Source: an uncultured Scytonema sp.
GTDB taxonomy: Bacteria; Cyanobacteriota; Cyanobacteriia; Cyanobacteriales; Nostocaceae
Direction of reading: 5' to 3'
Assembly (NCBI GenBank): GCA_937873135.1
Contig: CALMVQ010000152.1
Coordinates: 1 to 64,000, forward strand
DNA length: 64,000 nucleotides
The notes beneath the pieces are model-generated. The model did not search any database, had not been told where the DNA came from, and saw only the letters and a list, made by a program, of their open reading frames with translations. Shown in pieces: positions 35,402 through 44,498 of this stretch (its first letter is position 1; each line of letters begins with the position of its first letter). The position numbers and the translations under genes are program-made.

Positions 35402-36565
35402 ATGAAAAAAATTCTCTTATATATTAATTTAATTTTGATTTTTTTCCCCGCATTTTCTTTATCTTATGCGTTTACTGGTATATATTTTCAGTCTAGAATA
35501 CTGGGTTTACCATTGTTATGTTTGTATACATTTTTAAATAAAAGAGAAATCAGGAAAGACTTACTTCTTTTTGGTATACCTTTATTAATATCTATTGTTA
35601 CACCAATCTTAGGTCGGCTTACAGATAGAACTTTTAGTCTAATTGATATTGGTTATATTCTCACTTTTTTATATTTAATAATTATTGCTCAAGCCATGAG
35701 CAATAATTTAAATTTATTTATCAACTTTATCAACTTATTCACTGGGGCAAATATATTTTATGCCCTAATTCAAACAATTTTTATGAATCTTGGACTAGAC
35801 TCTATTACAATGATTCATTCTAATTTACCTATTACAATAAAATCTGGTTATGTGCTTCCACCCTCTATATTACCTTATACTTATAGATTTAGTGGACTTT
35901 TTAATGAATCTTCTCCTCTGATATTTTATCTATGTTGTTCTTACATATTTTTTTTAGAACTTGATATCAAGGACATCTCAAAGAATACTCAAATTATTAA
36001 ATTATTTACGTTATTTACAATCCTTATTTCCGGATCAAAATACTCATATGCTTTTCTATTATTTCATATAGTTATTAAAATTGTTTCAGCAATAAAAGAT
36101 AAAAATATTAGAAAAGTATTAGCAAGAATGTTATTGATAATAATAACATATGTTTTTGTGAATTATTATTCTATGATTGTGATTTCTTTGTCTGAATCAT
36201 TGCCATCATTTGACGATAGAAAATCAAATATTGAAAATAGTCTCATTTCTCTTTCAGAATTTGGTTTGATTGGAAATGGTTTTCTGCCAAGTTCAACTGG
36301 TGAATCTGGTGGATTAGATGCTATTACAATAGTTGTAGGGGCTTATGGATTCTTGTTTGGTATAACTATTTTAGGATCTTTTTTGGCTTTTATTTTAATA
36401 TCAAAATTGAAAAATAAGTCAATATTTGTGGCTGTGTATATTTTAGGATTATCATCTAATGGCTCTTTTTTAATTTCTCAATATACTATATTTTTTACCA
36501 TGATATATGTAATTAATAAAATCAATAACTTTCCCAAATATAAAACTATTAATTTAATTAATTGA
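35402..36565 (+). CDS. Candidate Wzy-type polysaccharide polymerase
   Basis: This 387-residue protein is very hydrophobic, with about ten membrane helices (for example 5-25, 50-70, 80-110, 185-215, 240-262, 305-330, 350-375). The only loop with a family-like look is YRFSGLFNESSPLIFYL around 155-175, reminiscent of O-antigen polymerase/ligase proteins. Sequence conservation in Wzy is low, so position carries weight: the cluster already has a Wzx flippase and a Wzc-like protein but otherwise no polymerase. Composition is extremely AT-rich, as for many Wzy genes. The assignment is by topology and context. Confidence 0.65.
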   Translation: MKKILLYINLILIFFPAFSLSYAFTGIYFQSRILGLPLLCLYTFLNKREIRKDLLLFGIPLLISIVTPILGRLTDRTFSLIDIGYILTFLYLIIIAQAMSNNLNLFINFINLFTGANIFYALIQTIFMNLGLDSITMIHSNLPITIKSGYVLPPSILPYTYRFSGLFNESSPLIFYLCCSYIFFLELDIKDISKNTQIIKLFTLFTILISGSKYSYAFLLFHIVIKIVSAIKDKNIRKVLARMLLIIITYVFVNYYSMIVISLSESLPSFDDRKSNIENSLISLSEFGLIGNGFLPSSTGESGGLDAITIVVGAYGFLFGITILGSFLAFILISKLKNKSIFVAVYILGLSSNGSFLISQYTIFFTMIYVINKINNFPKYKTINLIN

Positions 36566-36678
36566 ATTAATAATAAGCTTTAACATGATAATTTTAAGTG
36601 ATGTTGTTAATAGTAATATGTAAAAATTGAGTATTTATAATTTCAAGCATTTTCTAAAAAAAGGAGATTATTAAGATA

Positions 36679-37443
36679 ATGATTATATGCAATATAATAA
36701 CTATAGCGAAAAACTGTGAATCAAATATAAGCAAGACGCTTGCCAGTGTAAGTCATCAAGATTATAATTATATTAACCATATAATTATTGATGGGAAATC
36801 AACAGATTTGACGTTGAAAATAGTTAATAGTTTTCCGCATACAAAAATTTTTCAAGTATATCAACAAAACAGTCAGGGTATTGCAGCAGCGTTTAATGAG
36901 GGTCTTCGCTACGTATCCGGAGATTTAGTACTGTTTTTAAATGCTGGTGATTTATTAGTAAACAGCCAAGTTATTACTCAGGTAGTAGAGTCGTATAAAA
37001 ATAATAAATGGCTTTGGGCTTGTGGAGAAACTATCTCAGTTAGTAATAAAGGATATTTGAAAAGACATATTAAGCAGTATACAGATTGGCGACAAGAATT
37101 GTTTTTATATAGCAATCCTATATGCCATCAATCTACTATTTTCTCTCAAGAACTTCTGCATAAAGTAGGCTCATATGATGAACAGCTTTATTTAGAAGCA
37201 GATTATGACTTTAATATTAGAGCTTCCTTAATTCATCAACCATACCTTCTCCGATTTCCGATATCATACTATGACACAACTGGTGTATCTTCAAGAAAAG
37301 TTTTTAAAAGTTATAGTATCCAAAGAAAAGTACGTAAAAAATACTTTCTACTGACTCGCAATCAAACATTAATGATTGATAGTATTTGTATGATAAAAGT
37401 GTTAAAACGATTTTTGATCATCCCATTTAAGCTATATCTATGA
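36679..37443 (+). CDS. Glycosyltransferase family 2
   Basis: This 254-residue GT-A enzyme has the start IICNIITIAKNCESNISKTL, HIIIDGKSTDLTLKIV (the first Asp signature), GIAAAFNEGLRYVSGDLVLFLNAGDLL (the DxD-equivalent NAGD) and HQSTIFSQELLHKVGSYDEQLYLEADYDFNIRA near the catalytic base. It resembles colanic-acid-type GT2 enzymes (WcaA/WcaE group). A good site, aggaga, lies upstream of the ATG at 36679. It is translationally coupled to the next GT2 by a 4-bp overlap. It adds a single sugar during repeat-unit assembly; specificity is unknown. Confidence 0.88.
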   Translation: MIICNIITIAKNCESNISKTLASVSHQDYNYINHIIIDGKSTDLTLKIVNSFPHTKIFQVYQQNSQGIAAAFNEGLRYVSGDLVLFLNAGDLLVNSQVITQVVESYKNNKWLWACGETISVSNKGYLKRHIKQYTDWRQELFLYSNPICHQSTIFSQELLHKVGSYDEQLYLEADYDFNIRASLIHQPYLLRFPISYYDTTGVSSRKVFKSYSIQRKVRKKYFLLTRNQTLMIDSICMIKVLKRFLIIPFKLYL

Positions 37444-38507
37444 TTATTGAAAATATCAACTATCCTACTGTAACTATAGCTATTCCCACATACAATGAAT
37501 CAGTTAATATAGAACACATCCTGACAGCTTTTTTATCAACTGAATATCCTAACTTAATTGAAATATTTGTAGCCGATGGTGGTAGTACTGATGGAACTCA
37601 AAATATTGTTAAAAAAGTTTCTTTAGCGCAGCCAAAAGTTAAACTAATACACAATCCTCTAAAAATACAAGCTGCTGGTATAAATTTAATCTTACAGGAA
37701 TGCACTGGCGATATTTTTCTCATAGCAGACGCCCATTCTGATTATGCACCTGACTATATTGAAAGGTGTGTGGAGGCATTGGTGAAATCTAAAGCCCTCA
37801 ACGTCGGGGGGGCGCAACGTTTTGTAGCTAAAACCCCCTTTCAGGCAGGGGTTGCTTTAGGAGCTAGAAGCTTTTTAGGTAGTGGTGGCGCTAAATATCG
37901 AGATCCCAATTACAACGGATATGCTGACACAGTTTATTTAGGGTGTTTCTGGAGAAAAACACTACTTGATATTTCTGGATTTGATATCTCACAAGTTACA
38001 AACCAGGATGCTGAATTAAACCAGAAATTACTTAATAAAAGTCAGGAAGCCATTTACATTAGCTCAAATATTTGTGTCTGGTATTACCCTAGAAAAACTT
38101 GGAAATCTCTCTATATTCAATATTTTAAGTACGGCAGAGGACGTTATTTAACGAGTATTAAGTACACGGATAAGTTGCAATTTCGGGGTAAGCTGCCATT
38201 TCTAGTTCTATCAGCCATAGGTTTAATGTTGCTGATTGATTTGAGCTTTTCTCAGTTAGGTTTACCGATGGAAAAAGTTATTCTATTGGGACTATTTTTT
38301 CCATTTTTAGAAAGCTTACGTATAACATTAAAATTTCGTAAAAACCTTAAATCAGAAATCTGGCGAGGGATTGAACAGGAGTATCCTTCCAATCTGAATC
38401 TCTGGCTTTTTTGTGGAATCAGTTTACTAACTATGCCGATCGCTCACTTCTCTGGCTACGCCTATCAACTTCTCCGACGTAGAGTTTTAAGAATAAGTGA
38501 TTGGTAA
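37440..38507 (+). CDS. Glycosyltransferase family 2 (ExoA-like, membrane-associated)
   Basis: This 355-residue protein has an N-terminal GT-A domain with TVTIAIPTYNESVNIEHIL, EIFVADGGSTDGTQ, IFLIADAHSDYAPDYIERCV (DxD-type ADAHSD), GGAQRFV and NQDAELNQKL, followed by two or three C-terminal membrane helices (about 245-275 and 325-345). This layout matches ExoA-like enzymes of succinoglycan-type pathways. It is the last gene of the rightward arm and overlaps its neighbour by ATGA. The right arm of the inverted repeat begins 31 bp after its stop. Confidence 0.88.
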   Translation: MIIENINYPTVTIAIPTYNESVNIEHILTAFLSTEYPNLIEIFVADGGSTDGTQNIVKKVSLAQPKVKLIHNPLKIQAAGINLILQECTGDIFLIADAHSDYAPDYIERCVEALVKSKALNVGGAQRFVAKTPFQAGVALGARSFLGSGGAKYRDPNYNGYADTVYLGCFWRKTLLDISGFDISQVTNQDAELNQKLLNKSQEAIYISSNICVWYYPRKTWKSLYIQYFKYGRGRYLTSIKYTDKLQFRGKLPFLVLSAIGLMLLIDLSFSQLGLPMEKVILLGLFFPFLESLRITLKFRKNLKSEIWRGIEQEYPSNLNLWLFCGISLLTMPIAHFSGYAYQLLRRRVLRISDW

Positions 38508-38538
38508 ACATTGTATTGCTTTTATTACAATACGACTC

Positions 38539-38596
38539 TTTCACCCAAAACATTTGATCCGGAACGTCTGTAGTGATCCCCATTGATATTCAATAC
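38539..38596 (-). repeat. Right arm of inverted repeat bounding the wzy-GT-GT block
   Basis: tttcacccaaaacatttgat, then gatcccc and caatac, form the reverse complement of the left arm at 35277-35337, in mirrored order. The two arms enclose about 3.2 kb holding the polymerase candidate and two glycosyltransferases. Confidence 0.7.
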
Positions 38597-38784
38597 TGCG
38601 TAGGTTTTGCCCAGGAGATCCCCCCAACTCCAATACGGTACGTAGCGTGCGAATTTATCTGTTGAGGCAGGCAGTTCTTGGGCAAGGGAAGTAGAGAGGC
38701 AGTTCGGTTAAGAGTTAATAGACAATCGGTTTTTTCCTCCCCTGCTTATCCGAACCGTATTGCCCCCAACCCCCTTTAAAAAGG

Positions 38785-38970
38785 TTGTCATTACCAACAT
38801 CTCCTGAAAGCCTTATATGGTAATCATCACAGACTATCTTTTCATGAATATAAACGAATTATGTGTTCTCATTAAATTTGTATATTGAGAATAGTCTACG
38901 AGGAAATCAGGGTTCTAGAACGTCACTTTTTATGAGGTGCTGATTTTTGAAAAAATGTTGGTAATGACAA
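38785..38970. mobile_element. MITE-like element, 186 bp, perfect 16-bp TIRs
   Basis: ttgtcattaccaacat at 38785-38800 returns as atgttggtaatgacaa at 38955-38970. The interior is AT-rich and non-coding. The flanks (cccctttaaaaagg on the left, gaagggggtt on the right) look like host sequence split by the insertion. No transposase is inside. Confidence 0.7.
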
Positions 38971-39032
38971 GAAGGGGGTTCGGAGGATCTTCACGCGCGA
39001 ACAGAACTGTATTGGCTTATTTGTCGGAAAAA

Positions 39033-40322
39033 TCAAGGATAAAGACCTCTGTCTGTAAACGCTTGAGCAACACGACCCACACCTAAAGTATAAGCTGCTA
39101 AACGGAGAGAAATTTGCCGCACTTTAGTCTGTTGGATTGCCTGACGGTAAGCTTGCACCATCAAGTTTTCCAATTCTCGGTTGACTCGCTCCTCGTCCCA
39201 AAATACGTAGGAAAGGCCCTGCACCCATTCCAGATAACTCACGACAACACCACCAGCATTGGTTAAGATGTCAGGTAGCACCGTGACACCCCGTGCCTCT
39301 AGGGCTTGGTTTGCTTGAAGAGTTACTGGACCATTTGCTGCCTCTGCGATTATCCTAGCGTGAATGCGATCAACATTATCCTGAGTAATCTGGTTTTCCA
39401 ATGCAGCTGGAATTAGCACATCACAAGGTAAAGTCAGTAACTCAGTATTGCCAATTGCTGAGGCTTGCGGGAAACCAACAATACTCCTACGGTTTTGTGC
39501 AACGTAAGTTTTCAATGCTGGAATATCTAAACCAACGTCTGAAAAGACTCCTCCCGTTCCTGTGGAAACAGCGATAACCTTTGCTCCTGCTTGATGTAGT
39601 AATAAAGCTGCGGCACTTCCGACATTCCCAAAACCTTGGATAGCGATTCGCGTTCCCACTAAAGACTTGCCTAGATCTGCCAGCGCTTCACGTACAATAA
39701 TCATTACACCGCGTCCGGTTGCCATTTCCCTTCCTCGCGAACCACCGATGGAAAGAGGTTTACCAGTCACAACTCCAGGCACGGCATGACCGACATTTAC
39801 AGAATAAGTATCCATCATCCAAGCCATTTCACGGGCAGAAGTCCCCATATCTGGTGCTGGAATATCTACTGTAGGACCAATGTCTTTAATCAACTCGCTA
39901 GTATAGCGACGAGTGATCCGCTCTAATTCACCAATACTATAACTTTTCGGATCTAGAGCAATACCTCCCTTCGCACCACCGTAAGGAATACCAAGCAACG
40001 CACATTTCCAGGTCATCAGCATTGCCAGAGCAGACACTTCCCGTAAGGTTACGGCAGGGTGGTAGCGAATGCCACCTTTATAGGGACCCAAGATGTCGCA
40101 GTGCTGCACCCGATGTCCCGCCAGAACCTGGACTTCACCGTCATCCCGTTTTACAGGAATGGAAACCGTGACGACTTTACGTGGATTGCTGAGGATTTCT
40201 AATATATTGCGATCGAGCTTTAATTCACGAGCCGCTTCTTCTAAATAGCTACAGGCTTGATCTAATGGGCAAATGTATGCAGGCGAAGGATTTTCCTGCG
40301 GTGAGAGTGACGTTAAAACCAT
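39033..40322 (-). CDS. gdhA: Glu/Leu/Phe/Val dehydrogenase (glutamate dehydrogenase)
   Basis: This 429-residue protein has the conserved glutamate-binding region GPYKGGIRYHP, the catalytic lysine in PYGGAKGGI (K118), VDIPAPDMGT with the proton-donor Asp (D158), and an NAD(P)-binding Rossmann domain with IAIQGFGNVGSAAALLLHQAGA. ITQDNVDRIHARIIAEAANGPVT and VLPDILTNAGGVVVSYLEWVQ match hexameric enzymes of about 50 kDa. It interconverts 2-oxoglutarate plus ammonia and glutamate. It is a single gene with no operon partners. A decayed copy of its last 30 codons lies at 17957-18048. Confidence 0.93.
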   Translation of the reverse strand: MVLTSLSPQENPSPAYICPLDQACSYLEEAARELKLDRNILEILSNPRKVVTVSIPVKRDDGEVQVLAGHRVQHCDILGPYKGGIRYHPAVTLREVSALAMLMTWKCALLGIPYGGAKGGIALDPKSYSIGELERITRRYTSELIKDIGPTVDIPAPDMGTSAREMAWMMDTYSVNVGHAVPGVVTGKPLSIGGSRGREMATGRGVMIIVREALADLGKSLVGTRIAIQGFGNVGSAAALLLHQAGAKVIAVSTGTGGVFSDVGLDIPALKTYVAQNRRSIVGFPQASAIGNTELLTLPCDVLIPAALENQITQDNVDRIHARIIAEAANGPVTLQANQALEARGVTVLPDILTNAGGVVVSYLEWVQGLSYVFWDEERVNRELENLMVQAYRQAIQQTKVRQISLRLAAYTLGVGRVAQAFTDRGLYP

Positions 40323-40724
40323 AAAATTTTCTTCTTATCGCAGTATCTTTGCGACCACTATGTCTATGTTTAGTATTCTGTCACGCAAACTTCGATAGCT
40401 TGCACTTAGAGCTAAAGCCCTTTATCAAGCTCTCTTCATGCCTACTACAAATTAGGTGACAGAGTCTTAGCTTATCCTGATTTTCTCTGAAAAATTTATT
40501 TTTGGTAAAATTCGTTACAAAATTCTTGATAAGAATGTTGTAAGAGATTGCTAAATTATGATTGAGAAATTAGCAATTCGGTTTCTGACATTATTTATGG
40601 CAATCTAGAAGACGAGTTAGTTTGTGTTTTGTAAGGCAACACTCCTATGAATTCTACCAAAAGCGATCGCTCCCTACCTTTGCAAGGGGAATTAAGTATT
40701 GCACAGGTGGTATATTGGGATGTG
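40323..40724. other. 402-bp intergenic region, no gene seen
   Basis: AT-rich upstream region of gdhA with one HIP1 site near 40664. It must contain the gdhA promoter; no specific operator (for example an NtcA box) was recognised with confidence. Confidence 0.35.
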
Positions 40725-41390
40725 TTAGCGGTGTAATCTAAAACTCCGGCGGCACGTGGTCTTGAACCTGATCAGGAGGCGATAGCTCATGCGGACAACA
40801 TCCAGGGCGAAGTAGGGCACCCGTAGTCGCAGGGGATAGAAGAGGGGGCGGTACAGCCAATAGTATGCCTTCTTCAAGTCATCCCACTTCGATCAGTTTT
40901 CCTCATGAAGGAAGTCCGATACATCCACAACCAGTCCCCTGCCTTCGTGCATCATGACATTGCGACCGTGGACATCATGGGGGTAGAGACTACGGTTACG
41001 GGCATAGTCCAAAGCAAAGTCGATGTCTTGTATGACTTGTTTAGGAATTCTCATACCAAGGTGCATACAGTCGTAGAGTGTCACTCCATATAGCCGTTTC
41101 AGGATTAAGAAGCCCTCGTGAGCATACAGACAATCAGAGAAGGCAGGATGGGAACCCAAGCGGCGGTATACTTCCACTTCCTCCTTAAAACCTGGGCGTC
41201 CGGGCGCATAAATCTTCACTACTAAGTTTGGGCAGTCAGGGTGATAAACCACTGCAGCATAGTTTCCCGCTCCGAGAAGCCGCCAAGGGTTGGGTATATG
41301 ACGGACTTGCACCGGGTTGTGAGGATCGACGCTCTCGATCTGGAGATCGGGGAGTAGTTCTTGGTGGACACTGTCGATTAATCGATTCAT
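40725..41390 (-). pseudogene. Protein-kinase-like gene interrupted by one in-frame TGA
   Basis: The open part (40893-41390, 165 codons) shows a small kinase-like fold: LLGAGNYAAVVYHPDCP as nucleotide loop, LVVKIYAP with the ATP lysine, YPHDVHGRNVMMHE as an HxDxxxxN catalytic loop, and VVDVSDF as a DFG-like element. Directly after the TGA at 40893-40895 the same frame stays open for 55 more codons: SKWDDLKKAYYWLYRPLF, YPLRLRVPYFALDVV, RMSYRLLIRF, ending TAA at 40725. The continuation is aromatic-rich and protein-like, so it looks like the original C-terminus. The gene is therefore a 221-codon kinase-like protein broken by one point mutation, or less likely by a recoded or misread codon. Confidence 0.72.
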
Positions 41391-41562
41391 GTGCGCTCTA
41401 TAGTTATGATGCCTCCAAACCTTTTAATCGGAGGTTTTTGTTCTGTTTATATGCCATTATCTAACTTTTTACGAATTTGATACTATTTCAGGTGAAACGA
41501 AACGCTTTTGTCCCAACTTTTTAGCTACAAATGCAAGGATAAGTTGACCAGCCCTCCCTTGC

Positions 41563-41757
41563 AAGGCAGCTATGAGTCACGGCTTGATTACCGAAAAAAG
41601 CAAGTAATATTTTATACACTTTTAGACTCTGTTCTCTGTCAAAGCCTCCACAAATCGGGTACTCACCGCCCCCACCAAATCTTCGATTTGGTGGTCAACA
41701 ATTGCGTGGCGCTTTCAAGCCCCCACTGATTGTCTTCCCGTGACTCATAGCTGCCTT
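41563..41757. mobile_element. MITE-like element, 195 bp, perfect 20-bp TIRs
   Basis: aaggcagctatgagtcacgg at 41563-41582 is mirrored exactly by ccgtgactcatagctgcctt at 41738-41757. The interior includes ccaaatcttcgatttgg, a smaller palindrome. A related sequence with only the left end occurs at 49757-49905. It is non-coding. Confidence 0.72.
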
Positions 41758-41835
41758 TCTTCTTGACTGGATTTGTTTCCGGCAAGGGAACCAGAGCTCA
41801 CTTGTAAGCTTTGTCTAAAATCTTCTGCGACGTTT

Positions 41836-42060
41836 TCAATTTGTTTTTTTCAGTGGAAGTTCGTAGGTATTTACAGAATTGGGAGTAACAGCCCAAACAT
41901 AGCTGTGTACTTCACCTAGGGACAATTCCAACAACAGCTTATCTTCATCTAATTGTTGCTGAATCTGAGTTAACTTCAGTGGTTGGGGATACTGAGATTG
42001 CTGCGTATAATGGTCGTCTAAGGAACAACAATTCCTGAACTGTAATTGTCCCAGCAGCAT
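41836..42060 (-). pseudogene. CHAT-domain protein fragment
   Basis: This 74-codon frame contains QPLKLTQIQQQLDEDKLLLELSLGE and HSYVWAVTPNSVNTYELP. This is the entry of the caspase-like CHAT domain found in cyanobacterial TPR-CHAT proteins (typically DTLLLEYSLGEERSYLWAVT). The upstream TPR array and the catalytic His/Cys part are absent, and the frame stops soon after. It is a relic of a much larger gene. Confidence 0.72.
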
Positions 42061-42305
42061 TTTGTCTCAAGGGTTTCCTCAATTTCACTGCAATAACACA
42101 AACTTTTAACAAAATTGTCAGGTGTCATGAAGCTTTGCATACCACTTTTATGATGGTGGAGGAAAAACTAGTGCAGGCGATCGCATCAATTACCCTTCAC
42201 TTTTTAGCAGTTCTTGACAAAATTGAATAATAGAAAGAAGGTAATACTACCTTCTTTCAGTTCTCTTCTTACTTATCGAGGGTAATTCATTTTATTTAAC
42301 TACTT

Positions 42306-43532
42306 ATGTCACCCAAAAAAGCAAATGGATGTGGATGTTCGAGTGTTCCAATCTCATTAATTCTAGCTATCTTAGGCGCTGGTTACTGGTGGTTTATCCA
42401 TCTAGATCATCTAAATATCAGTAAACTCTTACCTAATAACCAAGATTCGATCAATTCTCAGACACCAAGCGTGCTAAGCAAAAAAGATAAAAATACTAAT
42501 TCTCCCCATACGCAAACAAGAGCGACTAGTATACAAACAAGTAAACCACAAGCTTCACCATTAGCTGTAACGCCCCAAAAATTACCACTATCTAGCAACT
42601 CTTCTCCACAGCCTCTAGCCAAAGCTTCACTATTAAAACAAACTCTTTGGGATAAAAAAGTAATCAGAGGAATTTATTTAAGTCGGTACCAAATTACTAA
42701 TAATGCTGACGAACAAACGATTCGTGAAAGAGTTCGTTATTATCACGAACAAGGAATTAATACGATTATTCATGGAGTCTGGGGTAATGGTTGCACAATG
42801 TACAATAGCGCTGTCATGCAGCAAACACTCGGATATAAAAGTTGTCCGAATCAGTTTCAAGAGCAATGGTTAGATTGGTTGATTGACGAGGCTCACAAAC
42901 AGGGAATGCAAGTTCACGCCTATTTTGAGAAAGGTATTAAAATTGATAAAAATAGTCTGATTTTTGACTTGGCAACTTCTAGAAAATGGATTGTGCCTGG
43001 AGTCGATAAAACCTATAGTGGAATCGATCACTATGTTTTGGATGTGGAGAATCCAGAAATTGCTAATTTTTTCAAAAAAATATTAGTAGAATTCGTCCAG
43101 AAATATCCAACAATTGATGCCGTTCAGTGGGATGATTATTTAGGTTATTATGCCGAATTACCAGGCAAAGTTGATCGTACCGCCCGTTTGACTAGTTTTG
43201 TGCAGCAAATGATAGCTGGTATGAAAAAAGCTAACCCTCATGTTAGTTTTGATATTTGTCATCATAACCCTTATTGGGCTAAACGTTATTTTGCTGCTGA
43301 TTGGCTTTCTTGGAAAGTAGATCGCGTCTTCATTCAGGCTTATAATGACGCTAATTTTAATCAAGAATTAAATTATGCCGAAAATTATGCTGGAGTTGCA
43401 ATTACAGATAAACAATTGTATCATTTAAAAGAATTGGTTGCACAACCTAAAATCAAGAGTGTTTTAGTTTTTCCTCTTCAAGGGGAACCAGAAGAAACCT
43501 CTGCAAAGATCAAAAACCTAACGAGTAACTAG
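42306..43532 (+). CDS. Membrane-anchored glycoside-hydrolase-like protein (GHL10 type)
   Basis: This 408-residue protein has an N-terminal membrane anchor (VPISLILAILGAGYWWFIHL, about 17-36), then a Ser/Thr/Pro/Gln-rich linker (about 50-115). The TIM-barrel-like domain starts at VIRGIYLSRYQITN and continues with YYHEQGINTIIHGVWGNG, LIDEAHKQGMQVHAYFEKG, HYVLDVENPEIANFFKKIL and VDAVQWDDYLGYY, close to the putative glycosyl-hydrolase family of YngK/GHL10 proteins. The acidic pair in QWDDY is a candidate active site. Substrate is unknown; cell-wall or exopolysaccharide cleavage is a guess. It is preceded by an AT-rich leader and followed by a hairpin. Confidence 0.72.
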   Translation: MSPKKANGCGCSSVPISLILAILGAGYWWFIHLDHLNISKLLPNNQDSINSQTPSVLSKKDKNTNSPHTQTRATSIQTSKPQASPLAVTPQKLPLSSNSSPQPLAKASLLKQTLWDKKVIRGIYLSRYQITNNADEQTIRERVRYYHEQGINTIIHGVWGNGCTMYNSAVMQQTLGYKSCPNQFQEQWLDWLIDEAHKQGMQVHAYFEKGIKIDKNSLIFDLATSRKWIVPGVDKTYSGIDHYVLDVENPEIANFFKKILVEFVQKYPTIDAVQWDDYLGYYAELPGKVDRTARLTSFVQQMIAGMKKANPHVSFDICHHNPYWAKRYFAADWLSWKVDRVFIQAYNDANFNQELNYAENYAGVAITDKQLYHLKELVAQPKIKSVLVFPLQGEPEETSAKIKNLTSN

Positions 43533-43844
43533 TCCGGCTACGCGAAATTAAAAATGGATCAGCACGACATATTCTTGCGATGTTGGGCTAATCTTTAAAG
43601 TGTAAGCTTGTGATTGTTTCATGGCAGACAGATTTGGTAATGTGACAACTAAATTTTTGTTGTCACACTACCACTCAAGTTTACCTTTTGCCCCCAGCAT
43701 TGTGATTTTTGCACTCGGTGATACACTTAACTCTTTAATTGTGATTATATTACTGCTAAATGTATCAAGCAAGACAGCATACAAGTTACCTTAGCAGGAG
43801 TAAACAAGATTCACCTGTTTTGCACATCTTAAAGCGTTTGGCAA
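43533..43844. other. 312-bp converging intergenic region
   Basis: It lies between the glycosidase and the NTF2-like gene, which converge. Apart from the hairpin at 43641-43667 nothing gene-like was found. Confidence 0.35.
43641..43667 (+). terminator. Hairpin downstream of the glycosidase gene
   Basis: tgtgacaac and gttgtcaca form a perfect 9-bp stem with a T-rich 9-nt loop, about 110 bp after the stop. No T-run follows the stem, so termination is only a possibility. Confidence 0.4.
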
Positions 43845-44297
43845 TCAATCCTCAATTGGCAGAGCAGCAGCTTCTACAAAACCAGCGTTGACTAAGCGAT
43901 GGCACATTTCCGCCACCTTCTGAGTATCCAGGTAAGCATGGATATACACCGCTTTCCCCCATCGCATTTTAATCACATGAACCCCCTCATTCACGTAGTC
44001 AGAACCGTCGGCGGGTTTAGCGGCATCCACCCATTCAACTGCGATGGTTGTGTTCCAAGGAACTCCACTGACGGCGATGTTTTTAATGTCAAAGTTTAGC
44101 CCTGGTGATAATCGGTATAGTCGTTGAAACCATTGCCGCATCGCCTCAATACTATGACGGGTGCCACCGAGCGCATGGATACCGCTAAAGGTGTGAGTAA
44201 TTGTTGGAGAAACTCCTTTGAGTACACTTTCATAATCACCCTGATTGAGAGACTCAAAGACTTGGCGAACAAATCGACGCACAAAAAAAGAATACAT
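43845..44297 (-). CDS. NTF2-like (SnoaL-type) protein
   Basis: This 150-residue protein has the alpha+beta cone pattern of the NTF2/SnoaL family: FVRQVFESLNQGDYESVL, THTFSGIHALGG, SIEAMRQWFQRLYRLSPGLNFDI, TIAVEWVDAA and VHVIKMRWGKAVYIHAYLDT. Such proteins are small isomerases, hydrolases or ligand binders. I chose the ATG at 44297 because aggaga sits just before it; the frame continues 22 codons further upstream but without a binding site. It is divergent from a TetR-type regulator, and two similar candidate operators lie between them, so it is probably that regulator's target. Confidence 0.75.
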   Translation of the reverse strand: MYSFFVRRFVRQVFESLNQGDYESVLKGVSPTITHTFSGIHALGGTRHSIEAMRQWFQRLYRLSPGLNFDIKNIAVSGVPWNTTIAVEWVDAAKPADGSDYVNEGVHVIKMRWGKAVYIHAYLDTQKVAEMCHRLVNAGFVEAAALPIED

Positions 44298-44498
44298 GAT
44301 TGTCTCCTGAAAATGCTTGATACCGTGTTCGGTTAATAGTCGATTGCAATTAACCATCAACAATTAACGAACAGCGTAATTGTTAAGTGATTATCCGAAC
44401 ATACACTGCAAAGAGTTTCTGAGGTTGTTGATCATTGCGATAGACAAAACCCAAGTCCAAACTTCAGCGAACACTTTGTTGCTCCCCTAAAAGCCAAT

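Larger units (their letters stand above)
38508..39032. other. 525-bp intergenic region with nested repeats
   Basis: It contains the right inverted-repeat arm (38539-38596), several short blocks of the same family (accgtattgccc near 38754, aactgtattggc near 39006) and a separate 186-bp inverted-repeat element (38785-38970). No gene was seen. The exopolysaccharide arm and gdhA converge here. Confidence 0.5.
41391..42305. other. 915-bp region with an inverted-repeat element and a CHAT remnant
   Basis: Apart from the two features listed inside it, no gene was seen. The last 240 bp form the AT-rich leader of the glycosidase gene and include one HIP1 site near 42179. Confidence 0.4.

Noticed and set aside
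40893..40895. Selenocysteine insertion at the TGA of the kinase-like gene
   Set aside because: No selenocysteine machinery or SECIS-like hairpin was seen in the window; a point mutation is simpler, so only the readthrough question is kept as a finding.
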